From positions 285,414-349,413 of the forward strand of contig CBFHYX010000004.1 of assembly GCA_965660145.1 (NCBI GenBank): 64,000 nt of DNA, given 5' to 3'. A model generated the notes under the pieces. That model saw only the letters and a list, made by a program, of their open reading frames with translations. It made no database searches and was not told where the DNA came from. The position numbers and the translations under genes are program-made. This DNA is from JABURQ01 sp029243145 (GTDB lineage Bacteria; Planctomycetota; Planctomycetia; Planctomycetales; Planctomycetaceae). Below, in pieces: positions 46,482-55,862 of the stretch (its first letter is position 1; every line of letters starts with the position of its first letter).

Positions 46482-46928
46482 TTAGTCTTCCACAGGAGTC
46501 GTATCGCCAATTGAGGGGAGTTGATTCCAAGCAGTATGTGATCTGCCGTTCTCATCAAGCAGGATGGAAAAATTCCCGCAGTATCTTCCGGGTGGTGTGA
46601 CCTGTTGAGTAAGGATTAAATTCCCTTGTTCATCTTCGACGGAAATCTGCCCTCTGAACCAAGCATTGCTGATGTATGTGAAGTAGAGAAAATTGCCTCT
46701 CACCGTAATGTGAGATTGGAATTTTTGAGACCATTCCACCTCACCAGAGAATTCCACCAGCATTGGAATTGCGTCGAGTGGTACTTCGCTCACGATAGTG
46801 AGTTGATTCATCTCGCGTGGATTAAATATCCGATGAACAATCCACCAAATGAGACAACCGATGACGATCAATAGAATGAATGATTTGAGATTTGCCCTCA
46901 GCGAGAGATCCATAAAGTTGGCCTCCAT
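46482..46928 (-). CDS. Small membrane-anchored protein, unknown
   Basis: The product is about 148 aa (a Met five codons downstream is the alternative start). One N-terminal membrane helix (about residues 15-34, FILLIVIGCLIWWIVHRIF) is followed by a beta-rich extracytoplasmic domain of about 110 residues. It lies 28 bp after the amidohydrolase stop on the same strand. No family is recognised. Confidence 0.6.
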   Translation of the reverse strand: MEANFMDLSLRANLKSFILLIVIGCLIWWIVHRIFNPREMNQLTIVSEVPLDAIPMLVEFSGEVEWSQKFQSHITVRGNFLYFTYISNAWFRGQISVEDEQGNLILTQQVTPPGRYCGNFSILLDENGRSHTAWNQLPSIGDTTPVED

Positions 46929-46956
46929 TCAGAATTCTTGATGCTCTCAAGAGTTA

Positions 46957-47958
46957 TCAGGAGACGCCGTAAATCCGCAGGGCATTGTCGTGGAACAGTT
47001 TTTGACGGAATGAATCCGGGCGATTTTTCACAATCTCGTGTAGTGCTTCCGCCCATTGTTGGTAAGTCGCTGAGAGCGTGCAAACCGGCCAGTCACCGCC
47101 GAAGACGATTTGATCTTCCCCAAAGGTGTCCATGCAGAAGTTGATGTGAGGCGCAAGATCTTTGGCAGTCCACTTCCCTTTTGTGGCAGTGACCACAATG
47201 CCGGAGATTTTGCAGGCGACATTCTTCAGGTCAGCCGCTGCCTTCATCGATTCCTGCCAGGATTTCAATAATGCCGGCTCATAACCTTGCACGGGCATAT
47301 TCCCACAATGATCGATGATGAATTGTGTGTCGGGACATTTATTGGCGAGCTTGACGGCATCTCCAATTTCTCCAGGACGCATACAAAAATCAAAGGTCAA
47401 TCCCAGTTCGCCCAACAGTTGCATGTTCTTGATGAAGGTCTCTTCTAGACACATCCCTTGCGGACGGTCAGGGTCATGGAGAACATTGCGGACACCGCAA
47501 ACGTATTTACTATCTGAATACTTGCGAGCATACTCGGCAAACTCAGTCTTGTGAGGCACTCCCCCAATAATTGCCGCGACCATGGGATTGTCATCTGACT
47601 TTGCCAGACTGATGACATAGTCGGCTTCTTTTTCCTTTTCGTCGTCGGCCACATTGACTTCCATGTATATCGATTTTGCAATGTTGACCTTGGCTGTCGC
47701 CGACAGATAATCACTCATCACAAAACTGCGTTTCAGTGTTTCAGGAGCGCCCCCCAACCAGGGAAGATTGAGCAGATCGAGATCCCAGAGATGTTGATGG
47801 GTGTCGATCATGGGGGTTTGAGCGAAAGCGTTCACCGGAGAGATTTCCTGTGCGAGAGTAACTGATTGGGGATTGCCAAGAAGACTGCCCGCGAAAACGG
47901 CCGATCCTGCTTGGAGGAACTGGCGGCGTGTTTGGGGAGGGATTTCTATCTGTGTCAT
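46957..47958 (-). CDS. Tat-exported amidohydrolase (COG3618-like)
   Basis: The product is 333 aa from the ATG at 47958, chosen because it gives a Tat signal (TRRQFLQAGSAVFAG) directly after the start; the frame is open for 31 codons further upstream without such a signal. The barrel begins MIDTHQHLWDLD and continues with FIIDHCGNMPVQGYE and VFGGDWPVCTL, which carry the metal and base residues of the amidohydrolase-2 group (lactone or dicarboxylate hydrolases and decarboxylases). It should act in the periplasm. The substrate is not known. Confidence 0.86.
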   Translation of the reverse strand: MTQIEIPPQTRRQFLQAGSAVFAGSLLGNPQSVTLAQEISPVNAFAQTPMIDTHQHLWDLDLLNLPWLGGAPETLKRSFVMSDYLSATAKVNIAKSIYMEVNVADDEKEKEADYVISLAKSDDNPMVAAIIGGVPHKTEFAEYARKYSDSKYVCGVRNVLHDPDRPQGMCLEETFIKNMQLLGELGLTFDFCMRPGEIGDAVKLANKCPDTQFIIDHCGNMPVQGYEPALLKSWQESMKAAADLKNVACKISGIVVTATKGKWTAKDLAPHINFCMDTFGEDQIVFGGDWPVCTLSATYQQWAEALHEIVKNRPDSFRQKLFHDNALRIYGVS

Positions 47959-48126
47959 GACGATGTTTCCTGAATGTTTGAACGACTCGATAGTAATCAG
48001 ACAGTATCTCGAACGACAGATGAACTCAGAAAATTCTTGATCAAGAGTCAATTTGTTTGAGATTCAGCCACGATTAAGAATCTGTTTTGCGATATTGTCG
48101 CCAAAATGGAATTCGAAAACATGTTT

Positions 48127-48873
48127 TCAGATTTTGCCGACAGAATGATCGAATTCATACTCCGATGATTCTTCAGTGATTCCATGAAGCGTGAAGAGAA
48201 TCTCCCGTTTCCAACTCCGTTCGTGAATCGGCCAAACCTCCATACGGACACCGGAGGACTCAGAATTGTAGGGACGCCCTGATTCATGGGATTCCCGAAT
48301 GGCTTCGCGTTCTGCTGTCATCAGTCCTCCCGGATGTCGAGAGAAGCCGTTTTTTCGAGAACTGATCTCTCGCTGATCGATGACAGTCACAATGATTTCA
48401 GGCTGGAAGTCTTGTAACCTTCTCGAAATTAACTCGTGGCTTGCGGTGCGGTATCTCTCTTTGAGTAAGAACAAATCACGCCCCATCATGCGCAAATCTG
48501 CCTGGAACCAATCAGTGGGGAGCAAGAAGCGGCTGGCAAAGCGATTGGCCAATTGCTCTCGAAATGCTTCCGGCAATTCTTCCAACGAGGCACTCGTACG
48601 TTCGCAAATCTGCCAGGCGAAAATTTCCCCAATCTCGTGAGCGGTTGCCCATTGAAGGCGTTCCGGTCGGTCGTCCGGTTTCAGCAAAACCGCCGGCTGC
48701 CCTTCGATCATTTTCTGACGGGCACGCCCCATCTGCGACTGATCATAGGCCAGTTCACAACCCAATAGCCTGACAGCGTGTAACGCATCGACGGGTGGTT
48801 CATCAGTGGCCAGACGCATCAAGATTTCACCGCAGAGTTCGTCAATGGCTCGATCCCATGGTTCCCAAATCAT
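48127..48873 (-). CDS. ImmA/IrrE-like (DUF955) protein with altered zinc motif
   Basis: The product is 248 aa. The central WATAHEIGEIFAWQ and the following QLANRFASRFLLPTDWF match the ImmA/IrrE metallopeptidase helix pair, but HExxH is HEIGE, so the second histidine is replaced by glutamate. The C-terminal 90 residues are polar and unrelated to known domains. Family members cleave or sense repressors in stress responses; a helix-turn-helix partner is not adjacent. Whether metal still binds is open. The start at 48873 lies in a 298-bp divergent gap with the HlyD gene. Confidence 0.72.
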   Translation of the reverse strand: MIWEPWDRAIDELCGEILMRLATDEPPVDALHAVRLLGCELAYDQSQMGRARQKMIEGQPAVLLKPDDRPERLQWATAHEIGEIFAWQICERTSASLEELPEAFREQLANRFASRFLLPTDWFQADLRMMGRDLFLLKERYRTASHELISRRLQDFQPEIIVTVIDQREISSRKNGFSRHPGGLMTAEREAIRESHESGRPYNSESSGVRMEVWPIHERSWKREILFTLHGITEESSEYEFDHSVGKI

Positions 48874-49171
48874 GGATCCCTCTCTTTCAGTCTTTGAGGA
48901 TCAGAATACGGATTTATTGTTCACATAATATATCGAGGTGGTGTTGTAGTGTTCAGTTTATGGCCAGTGGTTTATCAGTTTTGGTTGAGTTTGCGGATTT
49001 GTGAAAGACTGCCGAGTATTACGGCGATACGGCATATTCAGGATCAGAACTCAGCGGAAATGGGATGGATTGGTCCTTGTCCTGAATCATTGCGGTTTGA
49101 CACGCCGATAGGAGAGAACGGACCACTTGTCCGCAATTTTCTGGACTGTACTCTGCCCTGCTGAGGTCTGA

Positions 49172-50305
49172 ATGGACTCAAACCCTCTAAATCACACGAA
49201 TTCTACGACCATGGTCGAGCCTTTGCCGGCTCCCCGTTCGGTGATGATCGTGGTTTGTCTTGTCTCATTCTTCAGCAGCTTAGGAATGACCAACAGTCTA
49301 GATAGCTCTTCAGAGCTTGTCTGGATGGGACGTTTGGAAACCGTTACGGAAGTTGTGCGAGCACCCCTTGATTCAAAAATTATCTCTCTCGCCTTGAATT
49401 CAGGTGATGCGGTCGATGCCGGGCAGCAAATTCTCAATCTCGATTCCTCAACGCTCAATCGGCAAATTGAAATCCAACAGGAAAAAATACGTCAGCTCGA
49501 GTTAGAGCTGCAACAGGTGGAAGCCAAAGCCAACGTCGAGTTGAGTTGGCGATGGAAAGAAATTGACGATGACATCTATGGTAATAAGCTGAAGTCGGCT
49601 GATTTGCTCAAAGAAAAATATCTGGCTGATTTCAGCAATGTGGCTTGGTCGGAACTGCTAAGCAGTCAGTCTCCCGTCCAGACCGTTGCCGCGGGAGGAA
49701 TCAGGCCTTTCGTGCATGATTTGTCAGTCCCCGATGAAGTCCGCATTCGGGCGATGTTGCAGCAAGAAGCCGCCAACAATGCGTCCGAAGTCTATTCCGC
49801 ACAAATGGAATTGCTTGAGAAGCGTCTCGCTGAACTCAAATCGATTCGGGCAGACCTTACAGAACAGGTTCGTAACGCTCAAGGAATTCCGTTGCTACAA
49901 CATCGATTGAAATTAGCAAGAACCGAAGGTGATCAACTCGAAAAGTTACGCGCTCAGAGCGAGATTGTTTCGCCCACTTATGGAATTGTCGGTGTGTTTC
50001 GGGCGTCGGTCGGAAAAAATGTTCGAGCGGGAGAACCGTTGGTCGAGATACTCGATCGGACTCAGGAATATGTCACGATCATGGTGCGTTCTCGTGATCT
50101 GCCGAAGTTTCAGTTTGGGAAAGAAGTCGCTGTCATCTTTCCCGGCGAGATCAAACGACAAGGTCTTGTCTCAGAAATTCCACCTCAGATTGCCGAGATT
50201 CGAGAAGATGGGCAATCCTATTCCGAACTCAAAATCACGCCGACGGATAAGTCATGGCCCAATCTTCCGTTCGGCAGCAATGTCGAGATTTCTTTGGCCC
50301 ACTGA
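49172..50305 (+). CDS. HlyD-family membrane-fusion adaptor
   Basis: The product is 377 aa. One N-terminal membrane helix (about residues 24-42) is followed by a lipoyl-like beta domain (VVRAPLDSKIISLALNSGDAVDAGQQILNLD). A long alpha-hairpin coiled coil (about 95-250) leads back to the second lipoyl half (IVSPTYGIVGVFRASVGKNVRAGEPLVEI) and a beta-barrel. It should bridge an inner-membrane transporter to the outer envelope. No transporter or outer-membrane gene lies next to it. It ends 11 bp before the convergent esterase gene. Confidence 0.84.
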   Translation: MDSNPLNHTNSTTMVEPLPAPRSVMIVVCLVSFFSSLGMTNSLDSSSELVWMGRLETVTEVVRAPLDSKIISLALNSGDAVDAGQQILNLDSSTLNRQIEIQQEKIRQLELELQQVEAKANVELSWRWKEIDDDIYGNKLKSADLLKEKYLADFSNVAWSELLSSQSPVQTVAAGGIRPFVHDLSVPDEVRIRAMLQQEAANNASEVYSAQMELLEKRLAELKSIRADLTEQVRNAQGIPLLQHRLKLARTEGDQLEKLRAQSEIVSPTYGIVGVFRASVGKNVRAGEPLVEILDRTQEYVTIMVRSRDLPKFQFGKEVAVIFPGEIKRQGLVSEIPPQIAEIREDGQSYSELKITPTDKSWPNLPFGSNVEISLAH

Positions 50306-50316
50306 TTCGTATCACG

Positions 50317-51429
50317 TTATTTCAACATGATCGCGTTGAGAAAATTCATAATCGCTGCCGTCGGTTTATCTTCTGCTTTCCCGATGTCGCTGTTGACACT
50401 GCCGTGAGTTTTTCCCTGCGCTACATGAATAGAAGCTTTTATATCGGCTTTGTTAAGTGCGTTTTTCAAGTCTGTGGACAATTTGTTGGAGTCGGCACGT
50501 CGCTCTATGGGGATGATCAGAAACGGGGGTATCTGTTTGTCGGCGGCAACATGATGGATGGGCGAAGCGTCTAGCTGTGTCGCTTCGTCCTCGGTGAATG
50601 CGCTCAGATACATCGAGTTGGCGATCGCATTACCGATCTTCGACTTCGCAGGAATGTCGTATCCAGCTCCGTCCAATAAAATGACACCATCAATGATCGA
50701 GAGATTTTTGTCGTGTTGTTTGAGGCGTCGATGATCGGTCGCCACCAGCGCTGCTAAATGAGCGCCTGCCGAATGTCCCATCACAAACAGAGTTTCAGGA
50801 TCTCCCCCATACTCGCCCACATGATCGTGGATCCAAGCGACTGCTTCGGCGACATCAATGATGTGACCTGGGTGTTGGACTTCGGGTGTGAGTCGGTAAT
50901 TGACAGAGACATAAACAAAGCCTTGCCGGTTAAAATACTTCGCTTTATCGAGTCCCACGGAGAGATTGGATTTATCCCCGATTCTCCAGCCTCCGCCGTG
51001 AATCATGATCATCACGGGAAGTTTGCCTGGGCTTTTCTTGGGACGGTAAATGTCCAAGGAGAGAAATTTCGCATCGGTGCCGGGGCGTTTCGAGTAGACA
51101 ACATCTAGGTCGGCAGTGATGTCAGCGGGAATGATTCGGCTTCCGGGAGGAGATTTTAACTGGGCCAGTTTTTCGGCCTGTTCCGGTGTAAGAACTTCCA
51201 GGAGTTTGCTGCGGAATTGATCGGTTTGGTATTTTCCTCGGTATTCTCGCAGCAACTGAAACACTTTTTGTTTCTGTGTGTCAGAAAGTTTCAGTTCCTT
51301 GAGAGTCTCCAAAAATGGAGTTTGCTGTTTCTGGTCGACCTGTGCAGAACTCACTCTGGGTATGCCGAGGAGTAAGACCAGACAGGTTGTCGCGAAAAAG
51401 GTGCAGACGAGTATTTGCTTGCGTTTCAT
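50317..51429 (-). CDS. Secreted alpha/beta-hydrolase, esterase of the BD-FAE type
   Basis: The product is 370 aa from the ATG at 51429; the frame is open upstream but this start gives a proper signal peptide (KRKQILVCTFFATTCLVLLL, cleavage near VSSAQ). Residues about 40-95 form a helical segment rich in Lys/Glu/Leu. The hydrolase domain has the oxyanion HGGGWRIGDK, nucleophile GHSAGAHLA and a C-terminal KTHGSVNSD histidine. It probably removes acyl groups from polysaccharides outside the cytoplasm. It is divergent from the coiled-coil gene at 51609. Confidence 0.86.
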   Translation of the reverse strand: MKRKQILVCTFFATTCLVLLLGIPRVSSAQVDQKQQTPFLETLKELKLSDTQKQKVFQLLREYRGKYQTDQFRSKLLEVLTPEQAEKLAQLKSPPGSRIIPADITADLDVVYSKRPGTDAKFLSLDIYRPKKSPGKLPVMIMIHGGGWRIGDKSNLSVGLDKAKYFNRQGFVYVSVNYRLTPEVQHPGHIIDVAEAVAWIHDHVGEYGGDPETLFVMGHSAGAHLAALVATDHRRLKQHDKNLSIIDGVILLDGAGYDIPAKSKIGNAIANSMYLSAFTEDEATQLDASPIHHVAADKQIPPFLIIPIERRADSNKLSTDLKNALNKADIKASIHVAQGKTHGSVNSDIGKAEDKPTAAIMNFLNAIMLK

Positions 51430-51608
51430 AGAACTATCTCGGGATGCATAAATGGTGACGAGAGTATGGTTTATATAACCCCGAGGTCTGAAATAAGTTT
51501 CCAAAATCGAGAGTCTGTAAAAATGTTTTGTAAAATGAGAGCCGCAGTGCTATTTTGAATAGTGTTGGGCCGAACCATATTCCCAATCATCGTCATGGAG
51601 ACTTTTTG

Positions 51609-52094
51609 ATGTCCACACCAAGATTGCTGAGCCTGCTTTGCGTTGTCCCGATGGCTTTGTTTGTGTTCGCTGAGACATCGTATGGGCAGGCCTGTGAAGG
51701 CGCGTCGGCGGCAGCGTCGATTGCACCCACCTCATTTTCGTCAGGAAATCAACAGGGAGTGAGCATCTCCGGGAATCCGCTGCTTAACCTGATGCGACTC
51801 AATCAATTTGTGTCGGGACCGAGTCGGCAGTCTCAAATGCAACAGCAACGCATGATATTTGTGCGACAGCAATGGATGATGCAGCAGCGAGAGTTGGCGA
51901 AAAGGCAGGAAGAAGAGAAGGTTAAGGAGGAAGAAGCCAAAGCGAAAGAAGAGGCATTGGCAAAAATTGAAGAGAAAAAAGAGAAGATCAAACGTCCCGA
52001 TGATGGTCTGACTTCCGACCAGCGAATACAACTCTCTCTTTTGAAACTCGAACGCAGCAGTGGGCGGACGAGTAAAACTTCAAAAAGACGCTAG
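51609..52094 (+). CDS. Secreted coiled-coil protein, unknown
   Basis: The product is 161 aa from the ATG at 51609 (GGAGACTTTTTG upstream). A signal peptide (residues 1-25, cleavage near SYGQA) is followed by a Ser/Ala/Asn-rich stretch. Next come a Gln/Met-rich segment and a Lys/Glu-rich helix (about 95-145) that should form a coiled coil, then a basic tail. No family is recognised. It converges on the mlaD-like gene 3 bp away. Confidence 0.68.
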   Translation: MSTPRLLSLLCVVPMALFVFAETSYGQACEGASAAASIAPTSFSSGNQQGVSISGNPLLNLMRLNQFVSGPSRQSQMQQQRMIFVRQQWMMQQRELAKRQEEEKVKEEEAKAKEEALAKIEEKKEKIKRPDDGLTSDQRIQLSLLKLERSSGRTSKTSKRR

Positions 52095-52097
52095 AAG

Positions 52098-53249
52098 TCA
52101 GTTTCCAAACAGCCCCGGTTTGCGAGTGATCTGCTCAGCTTCTTCGTTCTTGAGCCCCGAGCTTCCTTTCAATGCCCCGCCGACTCCGATCAATTCGGGG
52201 TGGCGGGCGATTTTATCGCTAAAGATTTGCAAGTCTTTGACGAGCGGGTCGGCATTCTTCAGCAGGATTGCCAACTGAATCGCCGACCGATTCAAGTTGT
52301 CATACAGCTCCGGGTCAACGGCCAATTTACGCAGTGATCCCTCTTCGGTGTTTGTCAATTTCACAAAGGTGTCCAGTTCCTTGGTCACCGATTGCAAATT
52401 CGCTAACGAACCATCGAGACGAATGATGATACTCTTGCTGTGTTGAGCCAGCGGTTTTGTCACTTCGTTCAGATTCGCCAGGTTTTGATCAATCTTACCA
52501 GCGGCTTGATTGATCGTCTCGACGGTCGCTTTAACGGTGGCGATTGTGCGTCCTGTTTCTTCGGTGAGTCTTGGTAAAGCGGCGAGAGTCCTTTTGAGAT
52601 TTGCCTGGTTCTCTGGATCACCTAACAGGCTCTGTGCGACGAGTAAGGTGTCACTCGCTTTCTTCATCGTTTGTGTGAATTCGCTGAGCGACAGAACGGT
52701 TTTCTCCAGGACTTCGTCAAGATTCCCTTCTTTAGTTTCGATCAGTCGATTCATGTTCGAAGCGACCTGTTTCCACTCGGAGGATGTTTCATTGAAGGCT
52801 CGAAGTGTTTTCGTCACTTCCGTCTGCATCTGAGTTACCATTTCAAACGGGTCGGAAGGCGGGTTTCCAGACAGTAATGCCCCCGGTTCGAGCCATTCTG
52901 CACTCAAGCCCGGTGTGAATTCGAGTGAGGCGTCTCCCAATAGCGACTTCCTGAGATGAACTTCGGTGTCTTTACGGAGTTTGAACTTCTCTTCGATTTG
53001 CGCGGTCACGAGTACGCCACCACGTTGATCGTCGAGTTGTACGTCAGACACGACGCCAATCGTCAGACCGTTCATCATGACGGGCGAGCGGCTAAACAAT
53101 CCGGGAGTTTCCTCGAAGTGAATTGCAATGGCGTACCGGGGGCGAAAATGTTGCCCCAATTTGCCAAATTGAAAGACCATCAGGCCAGTCATCGTCATGA
53201 CTGCCAGACAGAAAAGTCCAACCCAGAAATGGAGTTTGCGTTCGTTCAT
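52098..53249 (-). CDS. mlaD: MCE-domain protein, MlaD-like
   Basis: The product is 383 aa from the ATG at 53249. One N-terminal membrane helix (about residues 8-28) precedes an MCE domain (about 38-120, YAIAIHFEETPGLFSRSPVM, GLTIGVVSDVQL). A long helical C-terminal region (about 140-370) is rich in Thr/Leu/Glu and should form the tunnel or coiled-coil part. It is the substrate-binding subunit of an mlaEFD-type ABC system for phospholipid transport between the membranes. It is the last gene of the operon 53292-54947. Confidence 0.87.
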   Translation of the reverse strand: MNERKLHFWVGLFCLAVMTMTGLMVFQFGKLGQHFRPRYAIAIHFEETPGLFSRSPVMMNGLTIGVVSDVQLDDQRGGVLVTAQIEEKFKLRKDTEVHLRKSLLGDASLEFTPGLSAEWLEPGALLSGNPPSDPFEMVTQMQTEVTKTLRAFNETSSEWKQVASNMNRLIETKEGNLDEVLEKTVLSLSEFTQTMKKASDTLLVAQSLLGDPENQANLKRTLAALPRLTEETGRTIATVKATVETINQAAGKIDQNLANLNEVTKPLAQHSKSIIIRLDGSLANLQSVTKELDTFVKLTNTEEGSLRKLAVDPELYDNLNRSAIQLAILLKNADPLVKDLQIFSDKIARHPELIGVGGALKGSSGLKNEEAEQITRKPGLFGN

Positions 53250-53291
53250 GGGAACTACGTTTGATATTTTGAAAAGGGACAAAAAGAGACT

Positions 53292-54095
53292 TCAGGCAGC
53301 GTTGAGTTCTTCAATCCGGGCACCCGCTTCTCCTCGAACAAACTGACTGACTGACGGATTCTCACAGTCAAACAATTCTTTTTTTGTGCCACGAAAAACG
53401 ATTTGTGGATCGTCTGATCCAATTCTTGCCAATGGGTAAAACATGATCACTCGGTCGGCAACACGTTTAACCGTTCGCATATCGTGTGTGACCACCACAT
53501 TGGTAACATTGCGTTGACGAGCCGTTCGCAGGATTAACTCGTTGATCACATCGCTCATGATGGGGTCGAGGCCCGTTGTTGGTTCATCAAAGAACATTAC
53601 CTGCGGATCCAGCGCCATGGCTCGTGCGAGGCCAACACGTTTTTTCATTCCCCCCGAAAGTTCGGCAGGCTTCTTATTACAAACATTCGCCGGCAAACCC
53701 ACATCCTGTAGTCGTTGTATCACAATGTCGTGAATCGGTTGATCTTTCAGGTCCGTGTTCTGTCTCAAACCGAAGGCGATGTTTTCAAAAACGTTGAGAC
53801 TGTCGAACAAAGCCGCCCCCTGAAACAGGTAACCGTACTTGAGTCGTCGTTGTGAAATTTCACGTTCTTTCAGTGTATTGACGGGACTTCCGCTCCACAG
53901 AACATTCCCCGAGGTCGGCTTAAGTAACGCCATTAAAAGTTTCATGGTGACACTCTTCCCGCAACCACTCTCGCCAATGATCACCAGAGTCTCACCCGGA
54001 TGGATCGCCAGCGTAATATCTCTCAGGACATGCTGCGATCCAAACTGTCGCGAGACGTTTTGGAGTTCTAATATAGGAGTCGTGTTACTGTTCAT
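53292..54095 (-). CDS. mlaF: ABC transporter ATPase, MlaF-like
   Basis: The product is 267 aa. Walker A GESGCGKSV (about residues 38-46), signature LSGGMKKRVGLARA, Walker B VMFFDEPTTGLDP and the H-loop VVTHD are all present. The GGMKKRVGLARA form is typical of the Mla/Ttg2 ATPases. It drives lipid transport with the MlaE permease, whose gene ends 12 bp upstream. Confidence 0.92.
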   Translation of the reverse strand: MNSNTTPILELQNVSRQFGSQHVLRDITLAIHPGETLVIIGESGCGKSVTMKLLMALLKPTSGNVLWSGSPVNTLKEREISQRRLKYGYLFQGAALFDSLNVFENIAFGLRQNTDLKDQPIHDIVIQRLQDVGLPANVCNKKPAELSGGMKKRVGLARAMALDPQVMFFDEPTTGLDPIMSDVINELILRTARQRNVTNVVVTHDMRTVKRVADRVIMFYPLARIGSDDPQIVFRGTKKELFDCENPSVSQFVRGEAGARIEELNAA

Positions 54096-54107
54096 GAAAG
54101 GAAATCG

Positions 54108-54947
54108 TCACCCGGTGACAAGTGGGTTCGGCCAGATCAGGTAATACAAACTGTTGGAAAAGACACCCAGAAAGAAATCGACCACGAGAATGGTCACGAA
54201 GGAATAAACAAAGGCTTCCGTTGCCGCGCGTCCCACACCTTCGGCTCCACCTTCGCTGTTGAATCCACGGTGGCAAGCAATGATCGCGATGATCGCGCCG
54301 AAAAAGATGGACTTTGTCAGACCAGAGAGAAAATCCCAGGCTGTGATGAATTTGTTGACGTGATGCCAGTAGTGAAAGCCGTTGATTCCCAGTATTTCAG
54401 TGCTGAAAAGCCAACCGGTGAGAATCCCCGTGGCATCGGCGACCGCGGTGAGCAGAGGAATCATCAACAAGCAAGCGAGGAAGCGAGGGACAACGAGGTA
54501 TTGTATCGGATTTGCCCCCAATGCGCGGAGTGCTTCAATCTGCTCGGTCACTTTCATGGTCCCGAGTTCGGCAGCGATGGCACTACCGATTCGTCCAGAG
54601 AGCATTGTTGCTGCCAGAACGGGGCCAAGTTCTGTGACCAGTGAGAGCGTGATCATCGCGCCCAGACGGTTTTCCATATGTAATAAGCGAAACTGATTAT
54701 ATGACTGGACAGCCATTACCATCCCGATAAAGCCGCCGGTAATCATGATCACTGACACAGATCGGACACCAATCTGAAAGCACAGTGGAATGAAGACACG
54801 TTTCGAGGGAACTCCACGAAACAGCTTCGGTATCATGCACAGTGCAAACAGTCCGATATCTCCCACCAACTCTACCAATGAGGTAGTAGCACGTCCGATG
54901 AGATGCACGATTGATTCGCCCGGCAGGACTGGAGTTGTGGAGGACAT
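54108..54947 (-). CDS. mlaE: ABC transporter permease, MlaE-like
   Basis: The product is 279 aa with five to six membrane helices and the family core FIGMVMAVQSYNQFRLLHME, GPVLAATMLSGRIGSAIAAE, LGTMKVTEQIEALRALG. It is the first gene of the operon with the ATPase and MCE protein. The set lacks recognisable mlaA, mlaB and mlaC, as is common outside Proteobacteria. Confidence 0.92.
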   Translation of the reverse strand: MSSTTPVLPGESIVHLIGRATTSLVELVGDIGLFALCMIPKLFRGVPSKRVFIPLCFQIGVRSVSVIMITGGFIGMVMAVQSYNQFRLLHMENRLGAMITLSLVTELGPVLAATMLSGRIGSAIAAELGTMKVTEQIEALRALGANPIQYLVVPRFLACLLMIPLLTAVADATGILTGWLFSTEILGINGFHYWHHVNKFITAWDFLSGLTKSIFFGAIIAIIACHRGFNSEGGAEGVGRAATEAFVYSFVTILVVDFFLGVFSNSLYYLIWPNPLVTG

Positions 54948-55309
54948 TAGTAGAAATCCAAGTGTTGGTCGAAACTTACATTAAGTTGTGGGGCAGCATC
55001 AAAGTGGGGGAGTTGTAGCTGAGGTGTTGTTTCTCTGCGAGAGAGGTTTGTCTCAACCGGGAATGCCAGAAATGTGCGGACAGGAAAAAATTTCAATAAC
55101 ACGAATCGCGTAAGTGTTGTTGAGGTAAGGGGATACGGTGATTTATTAGGCGGAATAATTCGGATTGTCAAAAAAACTGCAAATCTTTGCGCCCAGAGTG
55201 TCCGTGCTTGGACCAAAACCGCATTGACTCTCAGACCCAGTCGCAATTCTGAAACAATGTTTGTTTCTTTGCGGCAAGACTTTCGAGAAACAACTCTCAG
55301 GAGAGAATT
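54948..55309. other. Intergenic region between mlaE and the Gly/His-rich gene
   Basis: No gene is seen. It must contain the promoters of two divergent units. AGGAGA at 55299-55304 is the ribosome site of the plus-strand gene. Confidence 0.5.
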
Positions 55310-55657
55310 ATGAAACGCATTGCCCTTCCCGCTATGCTTGTCGCGGTCGCATTCTTTGGTTTCAGTTCCACGGCATCCGCTCATCCCGGACATGGTGGCG
55401 GTCCCGGACACTCCCACGGAAATGGTGGCGGATATAACTCTTCGTTCGCTCCCGGCGGATGCTACGGTGGAGGCGGTGGATATGGATCGTATTCACGTCG
55501 CAGCACAACCTATTTCGTGCAACCGCGAAGTTACAACAATTTCGGCTATCAGTCCTACGGAAATGGCTATAACAAGCACAGCAACCACAATCATGGCTAC
55601 AACCAGAGTGGATTGCGATTGCGAAGCGGTGGTTTGAGCATCGGCCTGCGATTCTGA
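55310..55657 (+). CDS. Small secreted Gly/His/Tyr-rich protein
   Basis: The product is 115 aa. A clear signal peptide (residues 1-24, TASA cleavage) precedes a low-complexity mature chain rich in Gly, His, Asn, Ser and Tyr (HPGHGGGPGHSHGNGGG; GYNKHSNHNHGYNQSG), ending GLSIGLRF. His clusters could bind metal. A strong ribosome site and an immediate terminator suggest high, independent expression. No named family. Confidence 0.75.
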   Translation: MKRIALPAMLVAVAFFGFSSTASAHPGHGGGPGHSHGNGGGYNSSFAPGGCYGGGGGYGSYSRRSTTYFVQPRSYNNFGYQSYGNGYNKHSNHNHGYNQSGLRLRSGGLSIGLRF

Positions 55658-55684
55658 TTGACCGATAAACGCAACTTTTTCCAG

Positions 55685-55718
55685 CAGCAGCCGGAGTTTT
55701 CTCCGGTTGCTGTTTTTT
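55685..55718 (+). terminator. Rho-independent terminator
   Basis: CAGCAGCCGGAG (55685-55696) pairs with CTCCGGTTGCTG (55701-55712) around a TTTT loop, and a run of T follows. It terminates the Gly/His-rich gene. Confidence 0.9.
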
Positions 55719-55862
55719 TGTGCGCAAAAAGTGCTGAATCAGTCGCGCCGGATTTCTTTTCATTCGCCCCTCGACGCGGTTATACTTAGTGCAGGATGAT
55801 CGGGGTTCTCGATCATCATTCAAGAATCCCACTATTGACCGACTAGGAGAAGACATTCCGCC

